From: Microbacterium proteolyticum
Lineage (GTDB): Bacteria; Actinomycetota; Actinomycetes; Actinomycetales; Microbacteriaceae
Direction of reading: 5' to 3'
DNA length: 64,000 nt
NCBI RefSeq assembly: GCF_030818075.1
Contig: NZ_JAUSZZ010000001.1
Span: 1,116,001-1,180,000 of the forward strand
Positions within the stretch are counted from its first letter, which is position 1. Every line of letters starts with the position of its first letter. This document shows, piece after piece, positions 49,884 to 57,577 of this stretch. The notes beneath the pieces were generated by a model. The model ran no database searches, was not told the origin of the DNA, and was given only the letters and a program-made list of their open reading frames with translations. A program made the position numbers and the translations under genes.

Positions 49884-50903
49884 TCACTCCCGGTCGCGGG
49901 CCGCTTCCTCTCCGCCCGTGCTCGCGCGCACGAGGAGCCGCGGGGCGATGACGCGGGTGCGATCGACCGGGGTGTCGGCATCCGTCACCGCCGCCAGCAA
50001 CTCGAGGCAGGCCGAGCCGAAGGCGCGGGCCTCGAGGTCGAACGACGTCACCGCGGGGGAGAGGAGCGCGTGCATCGGCTCGTCGACGTAGGCGGCGAGC
50101 AGCAGGTCGTCGCCGACCCGGCGTCCGGCGCGGTGGGCGGCGGCCAGGGCCGGAGCGGCCGACCCGCTCGGGGCGACGATGAGCGCGTCGACCTCATCGG
50201 TGGCGAGGATGTCGGCGACCGCGCCGTCGACCTCGTCGGCCGTCGGCACGAAGGAGATGGTGCGGGAGACCGGGATGCCTCCGCGCTTGGCCGTCCAGTC
50301 CGCGTACGTCTGGGTGAGTTCGCGACTCCACGCGGTCCCCTCGGGCGGCAGAACGGCGGCGACGCGCGTCGCGCCGCGGCCGGTCAGGTGATCGAGCAGC
50401 CCCCGCAGTGCGGTGTCGTGGTCGTACACGACACTCGCGCTCACCCGGTCCTCGCCGCCGAGCACGTGTTCGCCGCTGACCACCGGGCGACCGGTGTCGA
50501 GGATGGCCCGGATGCCGGCATCCTCGACCGTCGCGTCGACCACGATGTACCCGTCGACGAACGCCGTCGGCGGCGTGGCGTCGTCGGCGGCGCGGTGGGG
50601 CAGCAGGATCACCGACAGGCCGCGGGCGTCCGCGGCATCCACGACGCCGAAGGCGAACTCGGTGTAGTACGGCAGGCGCGTCGACCCGGGCGGGAGGTGC
50701 AGGCCCACCGCGCCGTAGCGGGCCGTGCGCAGGCTCCGCGCGGGCACGTTGACCACGTAGTTCAGCTCGCGCGCGGCGGCGAGCACGCGCTCCCGGGTCT
50801 CGGGCGACACCCCCGCCTTGTCGCGCAACGCGAACGAGACCGCCGCGATCGACACACCCGCGGCGGCCGCCACGTCGTGCAGCGTCGGTTTGCGGGGGGT
50901 CAC
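49884..50903 (-). CDS. LacI-family transcriptional regulator
   Basis: A 339-residue repressor. Residues 5-55 form the LacI helix-turn-helix plus hinge (TLHDVAAAAGVSIAAVSFALRDKAGVSPETRERVLAAARELNY), followed by a periplasmic-binding-protein-like effector domain (GAVGLHLPPG; VDGYIVVDATVED; DVDALIVAPSGSAAP). The GTG start has TAACGT six bases upstream. It diverges from the MFS carrier with the palindrome TTAAACGTTTAA in the gap, so it probably controls the MFS-amidohydrolase-agmatine deiminase-amidase operon. Confidence 0.92.
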   Translation of the reverse strand: MTPRKPTLHDVAAAAGVSIAAVSFALRDKAGVSPETRERVLAAARELNYVVNVPARSLRTARYGAVGLHLPPGSTRLPYYTEFAFGVVDAADARGLSVILLPHRAADDATPPTAFVDGYIVVDATVEDAGIRAILDTGRPVVSGEHVLGGEDRVSASVVYDHDTALRGLLDHLTGRGATRVAAVLPPEGTAWSRELTQTYADWTAKRGGIPVSRTISFVPTADEVDGAVADILATDEVDALIVAPSGSAAPALAAAHRAGRRVGDDLLLAAYVDEPMHALLSPAVTSFDLEARAFGSACLELLAAVTDADTPVDRTRVIAPRLLVRASTGGEEAARDRE

Positions 50904-50909
50904 GCCCCG

Positions 50910-50915
50910 ACGTTA
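50910..50915 (-). promoter_or_regulatory. -10 hexamer TAACGT of the LacI gene
   Basis: TAACGT on the minus strand, six bases before the GTG at 50903. Confidence 0.5.
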
Positions 50916-50951
50916 CCCGACCGCGAAATCCCCCCTTGCGGCCGCGCTAAC

Positions 50952-50963
50952 TTAAACGTTTAA
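50952..50963. promoter_or_regulatory. LacI-family operator
   Basis: TTAAACGTTTAA is a perfect 12-bp palindrome with the central CG typical of LacI-family sites, in an otherwise GC-rich gap between the LacI gene and the MFS operon. Confidence 0.8.
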
Positions 50964-51102
50964 TGTTCTCGAAACACCACCGGCCCGCCGTCCGAAACAC
51001 GCGGTCCCTAGCCTCGGCCTCAACCGGTCGCGATCGACGACGATCCACCGGGGCCCCGCACCCGTCCCGCCGGCTCGGCCGGTACCTCAGAAAGGCCTCC
51101 CC

Positions 51103-52356
51103 GTGTCGTCCACCACCCGTGACACCGCCGCGCCCGTCGCCGCCGGCGCGAGCCGCGTGCCCCTCCGCTTCCCCACCGCCGGCTCGACGTTCGTCGTCGG
51201 CATCGCCGGCTACCTCGGGGTGAACCTCTCGCCGTACATGATCATCGCGGTGCAGGAGGGGGCCGGCGCCGACGTCCTCACCGCCAGCTGGCTGGTCACC
51301 GGAGCGCTGCTGCTCACCGCTCTGACAGGCCTCGCCGTGGCACCGCTCTGCGCCGGTCGCTTGCGCCGCACGGTCGCCCGCGTCGGCCTCGCGCTCGCCG
51401 TGCTCGGATTCGGTCTCGCCGCCCTCGTCCCCGCCGCCCTCCTCCCGGGCCTGCTCCTCGGCGGCGCCGGCGCCGGTGGGGCCGTCGCCGCCTCGGGCGC
51501 CGCGCTCGCCGCGTTCCGCAACCCCGACCGCGTCGCCGGCTTCTACGGCCTCGCCAACCGCGGCATCATCACCGTCGTCCTCGCCGTCGTGCCGCTGATC
51601 GGGCTCGCGCCCCTCGACGTGTTCGGGTCGATGGCCGTGTTCAGCCTCGTCGCGCTCGCGCTGGTGATCTGGCTGCCGGCCGCGCCCGCCGCCCCGGCCG
51701 TCCCCGTGCCGGCAGTGCCCGAGACCGCCCCGACGGCCGCCCCGCACGTGTCGCGCGCGGCCGGCCGCTCCTCGCGCACCGTCACCATCGCCGGCTTCAC
51801 CCTGCTCGTCGTCTTCGCGCTGTGGGCGGCGAGCGAGGACTCGCTGTGGGCCATGGTCAGCGTCATGGGCCCCGACCAGGCAGGCGTGACCCCCGAGGGA
51901 CTCGGCATCGCGCTGAGCGCCGCGACCGCCGGCGGCCTGATCGCCTCGGTCGCGCTCATGATCGTCGGCAATCGGCTGGGTCGCGGCATCCCCCTCGTCG
52001 TGCTGCTCGTGCTGGGCGGCATCCTGAAGATCGTGCAAGGCTCCGTGACCGACCCGACGCTGTTCATCGTGGTGTTCGTCGTCTGGAACACCGCCTATGC
52101 GCTCGTCTTCGCCTTCTTCGTCTCGACCTCGGCCGCCCTCGACGCCGACGGCCGCTGGTCGGGTCCGCTGCTGGCGACCTACCTCGTCGGCTCCGCGCTG
52201 ACCCCGGTCATCGGTGCCGCCCTCGTCTCCGGCCTCGGCTATCAGGGCTTCACGGTGGTCCTGGCCATCGCGAGCTTCGTGCTGGCCGTGCCGGCGGGCA
52301 TCATCGGCATCCTGTCCCGCCGTATCGAGCGCGCCGCCACGGAGGCTCTCGCATGA
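51103..52356 (+). CDS. Major facilitator superfamily transporter
   Basis: A 417-residue carrier with about 12 helices, beginning with a 20-residue hydrophilic tail. Loop motifs are weak (CAGRLRRTVARVGLALAV; GNRLGRGIPLVV), as in the drug/metabolite exporter branch. It is the first gene of the LacI-controlled operon and overlaps the amidohydrolase by ATGA, so it probably imports the substrate of the following enzymes. Start GTG with AAAGG nearby. Confidence 0.85.
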   Translation: MSSTTRDTAAPVAAGASRVPLRFPTAGSTFVVGIAGYLGVNLSPYMIIAVQEGAGADVLTASWLVTGALLLTALTGLAVAPLCAGRLRRTVARVGLALAVLGFGLAALVPAALLPGLLLGGAGAGGAVAASGAALAAFRNPDRVAGFYGLANRGIITVVLAVVPLIGLAPLDVFGSMAVFSLVALALVIWLPAAPAAPAVPVPAVPETAPTAAPHVSRAAGRSSRTVTIAGFTLLVVFALWAASEDSLWAMVSVMGPDQAGVTPEGLGIALSAATAGGLIASVALMIVGNRLGRGIPLVVLLVLGGILKIVQGSVTDPTLFIVVFVVWNTAYALVFAFFVSTSAALDADGRWSGPLLATYLVGSALTPVIGAALVSGLGYQGFTVVLAIASFVLAVPAGIIGILSRRIERAATEALA

Positions 52357-54458
52357 CCCGCACCCTCTATCGCAACGGCCGCATCTTCACGGCCGAGGTC
52401 GAGCCGTCCCGGCAGTGGACGGATGCCATCGCCCTCGACGGCGAGACGATCACCGCCCTGGGCGCGGAGGCGGAGGCGCAGGATGCCGACCGCGAGGTCG
52501 ATCTCGGCGGCGCCCTTGTGCTGCCGGGCTTCACCGACGCCCATACGCACCTGCTCATGATGGGTGCCGCGCTCGGCCAGGTTCCGCTCACCGACGCGCG
52601 GTCGCTCGAAGAGATCCAGGCGGCGCTTCGCGAGGCCCGTGCCGCCGACCCCGCGGCGACGGTGCTCCGCGGCCGCGGCTGGCTGTTCGACGCGGTGCCG
52701 AGCGGGGCGCCGACGGCGGCCATGATCGACGCCGTCGTCGCCGACGTGCCGGTGTACCTGGATGCCAACGACTACCACTCGTGCTGGGTCAACACCGCCG
52801 CGCTGGCTGAGCTCGGCATCACGCGCGACACCCCCGACCCACTCGGCGGGCACATCGCCCGGGATGCCGACGGCGAGCCCACCGGCATGCTGTACGAGAC
52901 CGCCGCGATCCAGTACGCCTGGGCGCAGCGCGACGCGGCGACCACCGACGCCGAGCGCGACGAGGCCGTGGACCGCGTGATCGACGCGTACGTCCGCGCC
53001 GGTGTCGTGAGCGTCGTGGACATGGCCTTCGACGAGCACGGACTCGCCGCCTTCGAGCGCGCTCTGGACCGCTACGACGGTCGCCTGCCGATCCGCGTCG
53101 CGGCGCACTGGCTCGTCGAGAACACCGGCGACGCGGAGCGCAATCTCGCGCAGCTGGACCGGGTGGTCGCCCTCGCACAGCGCCCGGCGTCGCCGTGGCT
53201 GCGGGTCGTGGGCATCAAGCTCATCCTCGACGGTGTCATCGACGCGTGCACCGCCGCGATGGGCGCCCCGTACGCCGACGGCTCGAACGCCGAGCCCATC
53301 TGGCCCCTCCGCGACCTCGAGCCCGTCGTCGCCGCGGCCGACGCCGCGGGTCTTCAGATCGCGATGCACGCCATCGGCGATGCCGCCAGTGACAACGCCC
53401 TCACCGCGATCGAGCAGGCCATCGAGGCCAACGGCGACCGCCCCCGCCGCCACCGCATCGAGCATCTCGAGTACGCCGCCCCCGGCACGGCCGAGCGGAT
53501 GGCGCGGCTGGGGGTGACGGCATCCATGCAGCCCGTGCACGCCGACCCGGCGATCTTCGCCAACTGGGCCGCGATGCTCGGCGACGAGCGCGTGGAACGG
53601 GCGTTCCCGTGGACCGAGTACGAGCAGGCCGGAACCCTCCTGGCGTTCTCGACCGATGCCCCCACCGCCCCCTTCGACGCCCTCGCCAATATGTACGTCG
53701 CCACGACGCGGGCGTCGGCGCTCGACACCAGCGTCGCAGCCGTGCACCCGCAGTACGCGCTGCCGCTCGCGAACGCCCTCGGGCACGCGACCCGTGACGC
53801 GGCAGCCTCGGTCGGGGACGGAGACTGGCGCGGTCGCATCGCGCCCGGGTTCGCGGCCGACCTGGTGATCCTCGACACCGACCCGTTCGCCGCGGGGGAG
53901 GCCGCGCTGCTGTCCGCCCGAGCCGTGACCACCCTCGTCGCCGGCACCCCCGTCTTCCCCGCGCCCGTCCCTGCGCCCGCCCTCGCGCCCGCGCCCGCCC
54001 TCGCGCCCGCGCGCGCCCCCGCCCCCGCGCCCGCGCCCGTCCTCGCGCCCGCGCCCGCGCCCGCGCCCGTCCCTGCGCCCGCCCTCGCGCCCGCGCCCGC
54101 CCTCGCGCCCGCGCGCGCCCCCGCCCCCGCGCCCGTCCTCGCGCCCGCGCCCGCGCCCGCGCCCGCCCTCGCGCCCGCCCCTGCGCCCGCGCCCGTCCTC
54201 GCGCCCGCGCCCGCGCCCGCGCCCGCCCTCGCGCCCGCGCCCGCCCTCGCGCCCGCCCTCCCGCCTTCGTCCCGCCCGCCGTCTTCTTCCGCCGTGACTT
54301 GCGGCGAATGTACGTCGGATTCGTCCCAAGGCGAACATTCGGCGCAAGTCACCGGGGGAGGGGCCCACGGGAGGGCGGCGAGAACTGGGGGAGGAGCGCA
54401 CGAAGACGCGGCGCGGGGCGATGCGACACCGCACCACCACGAGAGGGAGACACCATGA
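52353..54458 (+). CDS. YtcJ-like amidohydrolase with Ala/Pro-repeat C-terminal extension
   Basis: A 701-residue protein. Residues 1-535 are a complete metal-dependent amidohydrolase of the YtcJ (COG1574) type: an N-terminal beta domain, the metal motif GFTDAHTH at about residue 65, FDEHG, HAIGDAASDNA, RIEHLEYA and STDAP, ending with GRIAPGFAADLVILDTDPF. After that follow about 100 residues of Ala-Pro repeats (53955-54264) and about 65 residues of Ser/Gly/His-rich tail that runs through a strong hairpin. The tail is unlike any relative and looks like non-coding DNA that became translated after loss of the stop codon. The start and end overlap the neighbouring genes by four bases. Confidence 0.82.
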   Translation: MTRTLYRNGRIFTAEVEPSRQWTDAIALDGETITALGAEAEAQDADREVDLGGALVLPGFTDAHTHLLMMGAALGQVPLTDARSLEEIQAALREARAADPAATVLRGRGWLFDAVPSGAPTAAMIDAVVADVPVYLDANDYHSCWVNTAALAELGITRDTPDPLGGHIARDADGEPTGMLYETAAIQYAWAQRDAATTDAERDEAVDRVIDAYVRAGVVSVVDMAFDEHGLAAFERALDRYDGRLPIRVAAHWLVENTGDAERNLAQLDRVVALAQRPASPWLRVVGIKLILDGVIDACTAAMGAPYADGSNAEPIWPLRDLEPVVAAADAAGLQIAMHAIGDAASDNALTAIEQAIEANGDRPRRHRIEHLEYAAPGTAERMARLGVTASMQPVHADPAIFANWAAMLGDERVERAFPWTEYEQAGTLLAFSTDAPTAPFDALANMYVATTRASALDTSVAAVHPQYALPLANALGHATRDAAASVGDGDWRGRIAPGFAADLVILDTDPFAAGEAALLSARAVTTLVAGTPVFPAPVPAPALAPAPALAPARAPAPAPAPVLAPAPAPAPVPAPALAPAPALAPARAPAPAPVLAPAPAPAPALAPAPAPAPVLAPAPAPAPALAPAPALAPALPPSSRPPSSSAVTCGECTSDSSQGEHSAQVTGGGAHGRAARTGGGAHEDAARGDATPHHHERETP
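53955..54264. repeat. GCGCCC-type hexamer repeat encoding (Ala-Pro)n
   Basis: About 300 bases of GCGCCC/GCCCTC/GTCCTC hexamers in higher-order repeats, in frame as Ala-Pro, Ala-Leu and Pro-Val. It is extremely prone to slippage, and the assembly here may be wrong in copy number. Confidence 0.9.
54294..54352. repeat. Long hairpin: 18-bp inverted repeat with one mismatch
   Basis: GTGACTTGCGGCGAATGT (54294-54311) and ACATTCGGCGCAAGTCAC (54335-54352) are inverted copies with one mismatch, around a 23-base loop. It resembles a terminator or a mobile repeat end, yet it lies within the open frame of the amidohydrolase tail. Confidence 0.75.
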
Positions 54459-55489
54459 CCTGGCGCATGCCGAGCGAGACCGCCCCCCAGACGCGCACCT
54501 GGATGGCGTTCCCCGCCGAGGGGCCGACCCTCGGGGAGACGGATGCCGAGCGCGAGGCGGGCTACGCCGCGTGGACCGCGGTCGCCCACGCCGTCGCCGC
54601 GTTCGAGCCGGTCACGATGGTCGTCGACCCCGCCGAGCGTCAGCGGGCGCGGCGCATGCTCTCCACCGACATCGACATCCTCGAGGCGCCGGTCGACGAA
54701 TTCTGGATGCGCGACGTCGGCCCCACCTTCGTCGTCGACCCCGAGCGCCCCGGCATCCTGGGCGCCGTCGACTGGACCTTCAACGGCTGGGGCGACCACT
54801 GGTGGAGCCAGTGGCGCAAGTCGGCGCAGCTCGGTCGCTTCGTCGCCGAGGCGGCCGGCGCCGAGCTCGTGCCGTCGTCGCTGGTGAACGAGGGCGGTGG
54901 CATCCACGTCGACGGCGAGGGCACCGTGCTGCTCACCGAGACCGTGCAGCTCGACCCCCGTCGCAACCCCGGCGCCGACCGCGCGAGCGTCGAGGCCGAG
55001 ATGGCCCGCACGATCGGTGCGACCCACGCCGTGTGGCTCCCGCGCGGCCTCACCCGCGACTACGGAGACTTCGGCACGAGCGGGCACGTCGACATCGTCG
55101 CGGCCCTGCCGTCGCCGGGTGTCGTGCTGCTGCACGATCAGCGCGACCCCGCCCACCCCGACCACGCCGTCTCGGCCGAGCTGCGCGCGTTCTTCGCGGA
55201 CCAGACGGATGCCGCCGGCCGCCCCTTCACCGTTCGCGATCTCCCGGCTCCCGACACCCTCCGCGACGCCGAAGGCGACACCGACTGGAGCTACGTGAAT
55301 CACCTCGTCGTGAACGGCGGGGTCATCGCGTGCGGCTTCGGCGAGCCCGTCGCGGACGCCCGGGCGCGCGGCATCCTGGAGGAGGTCTACCCGGGTCGAC
55401 GGGTCGTCACCGTCGATGCGCGCGAGCTGTTCGCGCGGGGCGGCGGCATCCACTGCATCACGCAGCAGCAGCCGGAGGTGCGCGCATGA
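54455..55489 (+). CDS. aguA: Agmatine deiminase family protein
   Basis: A 344-residue enzyme of the peptidylarginine/agmatine deiminase superfamily, converting agmatine to N-carbamoylputrescine and ammonia. Conserved parts are TWMAFP at the start, DEFWMRDVGPTFVV, NGWGDHWWSQW, NEGGGIHVDGEGTVLLTE and the catalytic Cys334 in GGGIHCITQQQP at the end. The GWGDHWW variant (usually FNAWGGKY) shows that it is a diverged member, so a related guanidino substrate is possible. It overlaps the amidohydrolase and amidase genes by four bases each. Confidence 0.85.
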   Translation: MTWRMPSETAPQTRTWMAFPAEGPTLGETDAEREAGYAAWTAVAHAVAAFEPVTMVVDPAERQRARRMLSTDIDILEAPVDEFWMRDVGPTFVVDPERPGILGAVDWTFNGWGDHWWSQWRKSAQLGRFVAEAAGAELVPSSLVNEGGGIHVDGEGTVLLTETVQLDPRRNPGADRASVEAEMARTIGATHAVWLPRGLTRDYGDFGTSGHVDIVAALPSPGVVLLHDQRDPAHPDHAVSAELRAFFADQTDAAGRPFTVRDLPAPDTLRDAEGDTDWSYVNHLVVNGGVIACGFGEPVADARARGILEEVYPGRRVVTVDARELFARGGGIHCITQQQPEVRA

Positions 55490-57183
55490 TCGAGGTCGCC
55501 GAGGCCTCCATCGCGGAGCTGGCCGCGGCGCTCGCCGCCGGCGAGACGACCGCCGTCGAGCTGGTGGACGCGCACCTCGCGCGGATCGCGGCGTACGACG
55601 GCCCTGAGACGCCGACGCGGCTCAATGCCGTCGTCGTGCTCAACCCCGACGCCCGGGCCGAGGCCGAGGAGTCCGACGCCCGCCGCGCCGCCGGACGGGC
55701 GCGCGGGCCGCTCGACGGCATCCCGTACACCGCGAAGGACAGCTACTTCGTGCGCGGCCTCACCGCCGCCTCCGGTAGCCCGGCCTTCGCCGACCTCGTC
55801 GCCCGCTCCGACGCCTTCACGATCGAGCGGCTGCGCCACGCCGGCGCGATCTGCCTCGGCAAGACGAACATGCCGCCGATGGCCAACGGCGGCATGCAGC
55901 GGGGCCTCTACGGCCGCGCCGAGAGCCCGTACAACGCCGACTACCTCACCTCGGCGTTCGCCTCCGGGTCGTCGAACGGCTCCGGCACGGCGACCGCGGC
56001 GTCGTTCGGCGTCTTCGGGCTGGGCGAGGAGACGTGGTCGAGCGGGCGGGCCCCGGCATCCTGCAATGCGCTCTGCGCGTACACCCCCTCGCGCGGCGTC
56101 ATCTCGGTGCGCGGCAACTGGCCGCTCGTGCCGACGATGGACGTCGTCGTGCCGCACACCCGCTCGATGGCCGACCTGCTGGCGGTGCTCGACGTCGTCG
56201 TCGCGGACGATCCCGAGACGCGGGGTGACTTCTGGCGGGCGCAGCCGTGGGTGTCCCTGCCCGCGGCATCGGCGGTGCGGCCGGAGTCGTATGCCGCGCT
56301 CGCGGCCGACGCCTCGCTGGCCGGTACGCGGATCGGCATCCCGCGCATGTTCCTCGGCGCTGACCCGCTGGCCGGCACCGGTCCGCGCGGCGTGGGGGGA
56401 CCCACGGGCGAGCGGATCGAACCGCGACCGTCGGTGCTGGCGCTGTGGGAGGCCGCGCGCGCCGACCTCGAGGCCGCCGGAGCGACCGTCGTCGAGACGG
56501 ATTTCCCGCTGGTGAGCAACTACGAGGCCGACCGGCCCGGTGCGCCGACGATCTCGACGCGCGGTCTCGTCTCGCCGGAGTTCCTGCATCGCGAGATCGT
56601 CGACCTCTCCGCGTGGGCCTGGGACGACTTCTTGCGCGCCAACGGGGAGCCGGGGCTGGCCACCGTTGACGGGGCCGCGATCTTCCCGCACCCCGAGGGT
56701 GCGCTGCCCGACCGTTACACCGGCTTCGACGACGACATCGCGGAGTATCCGGCGCACGTGCGCGAACATCCGGTCGCCGCGTTCACCGAGATTCCCGGGT
56801 TGGCCGAGGGCCTCCGCGGGCTGGAGGAGACCCGGCGGCGTGACCTCGAAGAGTGGATGGATGCCGAGGGCCTCGACGCCGTGGTCTTCCCGACGCTGAG
56901 CGACGTGGCGCCCGCCGACGCCGATGTGAACCCCGCGTCGGCGGACATCGCGTGGCGCAATGGCGTGTGGGTCGCGACCGGCAACCTCGCGATCCGGCAC
57001 TGCGGCGTTCCGACGGTGACGGTACCGATGGGCACGCTCGACGACATCGGGATGCCGGTGGGCCTGACCTTCGCCGGCCGCGCGTACGACGACACGGCTC
57101 TGCTCCGGCTCGCCGCCGCCTTCGAGGCGACCGGGACGCGGCGCACGGTGCCGCCGCGGACGCCGCCGTTGGTCGGGGGTTGA
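55486..57183 (+). CDS. Amidase-signature family hydrolase
   Basis: A 565-residue amidase. The catalytic Lys is in GIPYTAKDSYFV and the cis-Ser in FASGSSNGSGTATAASFG. The nucleophile region reads GLGEETWSSGRAPAS in place of the usual GTDTGGSIRxPA; a Ser is available but two Gly are lost. The rest (CAYTPSRGVISVRGNWPLVPTMDVV, CGVPTVTVPMG) fits the AtzF/allophanate hydrolase-like branch. In this operon it may hydrolyse the carbamoyl or amide product of the upstream deiminase. It overlaps aguA by four bases and ends the operon. Confidence 0.82.
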   Translation: MIEVAEASIAELAAALAAGETTAVELVDAHLARIAAYDGPETPTRLNAVVVLNPDARAEAEESDARRAAGRARGPLDGIPYTAKDSYFVRGLTAASGSPAFADLVARSDAFTIERLRHAGAICLGKTNMPPMANGGMQRGLYGRAESPYNADYLTSAFASGSSNGSGTATAASFGVFGLGEETWSSGRAPASCNALCAYTPSRGVISVRGNWPLVPTMDVVVPHTRSMADLLAVLDVVVADDPETRGDFWRAQPWVSLPAASAVRPESYAALAADASLAGTRIGIPRMFLGADPLAGTGPRGVGGPTGERIEPRPSVLALWEAARADLEAAGATVVETDFPLVSNYEADRPGAPTISTRGLVSPEFLHREIVDLSAWAWDDFLRANGEPGLATVDGAAIFPHPEGALPDRYTGFDDDIAEYPAHVREHPVAAFTEIPGLAEGLRGLEETRRRDLEEWMDAEGLDAVVFPTLSDVAPADADVNPASADIAWRNGVWVATGNLAIRHCGVPTVTVPMGTLDDIGMPVGLTFAGRAYDDTALLRLAAAFEATGTRRTVPPRTPPLVGG

Positions 57184-57214
57184 GGCGGCCTCCCGCGGCG
57201 CGCCTCGCCGGCGC

Positions 57215-57577
57215 TCAGCCCAGGTGCACGGCCGCGCCGCCTCGCGCGCCGGCTGCCGCCTCGATCAACCGAACGCCGATCACGCCCTCCGGCTCCCATG
57301 TCGAGAAGCACTCGGTCGTCCAGCGGGCGTCGGGGGCGACCTCGACGGAGCCGTAAACGCGGGCGAGCTCGGCCGGCGTCGGCAGGAGCCGCGGGCGCAG
57401 CACGGTGAGGACGACCCGGCCGCCCATCACGACTTGCGCGGCGGCGCCGTCGTCGAGAGGGCGAACCTCGATCGGTGTGGCCGCGAGCTCCTCGGGCGTG
57501 AGCACAGCGGACACGGCCCCGGCCAACGCCTCGATGTCGATCGGCTCGCGGGTGAACGCGACGCTACTGCGGGGCAC
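57215..57577 (-). CDS. Hypothetical protein at the end of the ESX block
   Basis: A 120-residue soluble protein with no known domain (EALAGAVSAVLTPEELAATPIEVRPLDDG; EGVIGVRLIEAAAGARGG). The GTG start overlaps the end of eccC by 14 bases on the same strand, so it belongs to the T7SS operon. It might be a chaperone-like or substrate-specific part; the sequence gives no proof. It converges on the amidase. Confidence 0.6.
   Translation of the reverse strand: MPRSSVAFTREPIDIEALAGAVSAVLTPEELAATPIEVRPLDDGAAAQVVMGGRVVLTVLRPRLLPTPAELARVYGSVEVAPDARWTTECFSTWEPEGVIGVRLIEAAAGARGGAAVHLG

Noticed and set aside
50947..52038. A minus-strand gene opposite the MFS carrier
   Set aside because: Its product is His/Glu/Gly/Arg-rich without domain; the MFS frame has clear helices and is in an operon with overlaps.
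53955..54264. A gene on the minus strand through the Gly/Arg-rich open frame opposite the Ala-Pro repeat
   Set aside because: The open frame is only a by-product of the hexamer repeat, has no start site or conserved segment, and opposes well-supported genes.
54294..54352. Inverted repeat as the end of an insertion sequence
   Set aside because: No transposase or target duplication is nearby and both arms face each other at 23 bases; a hairpin or terminator explains it better.
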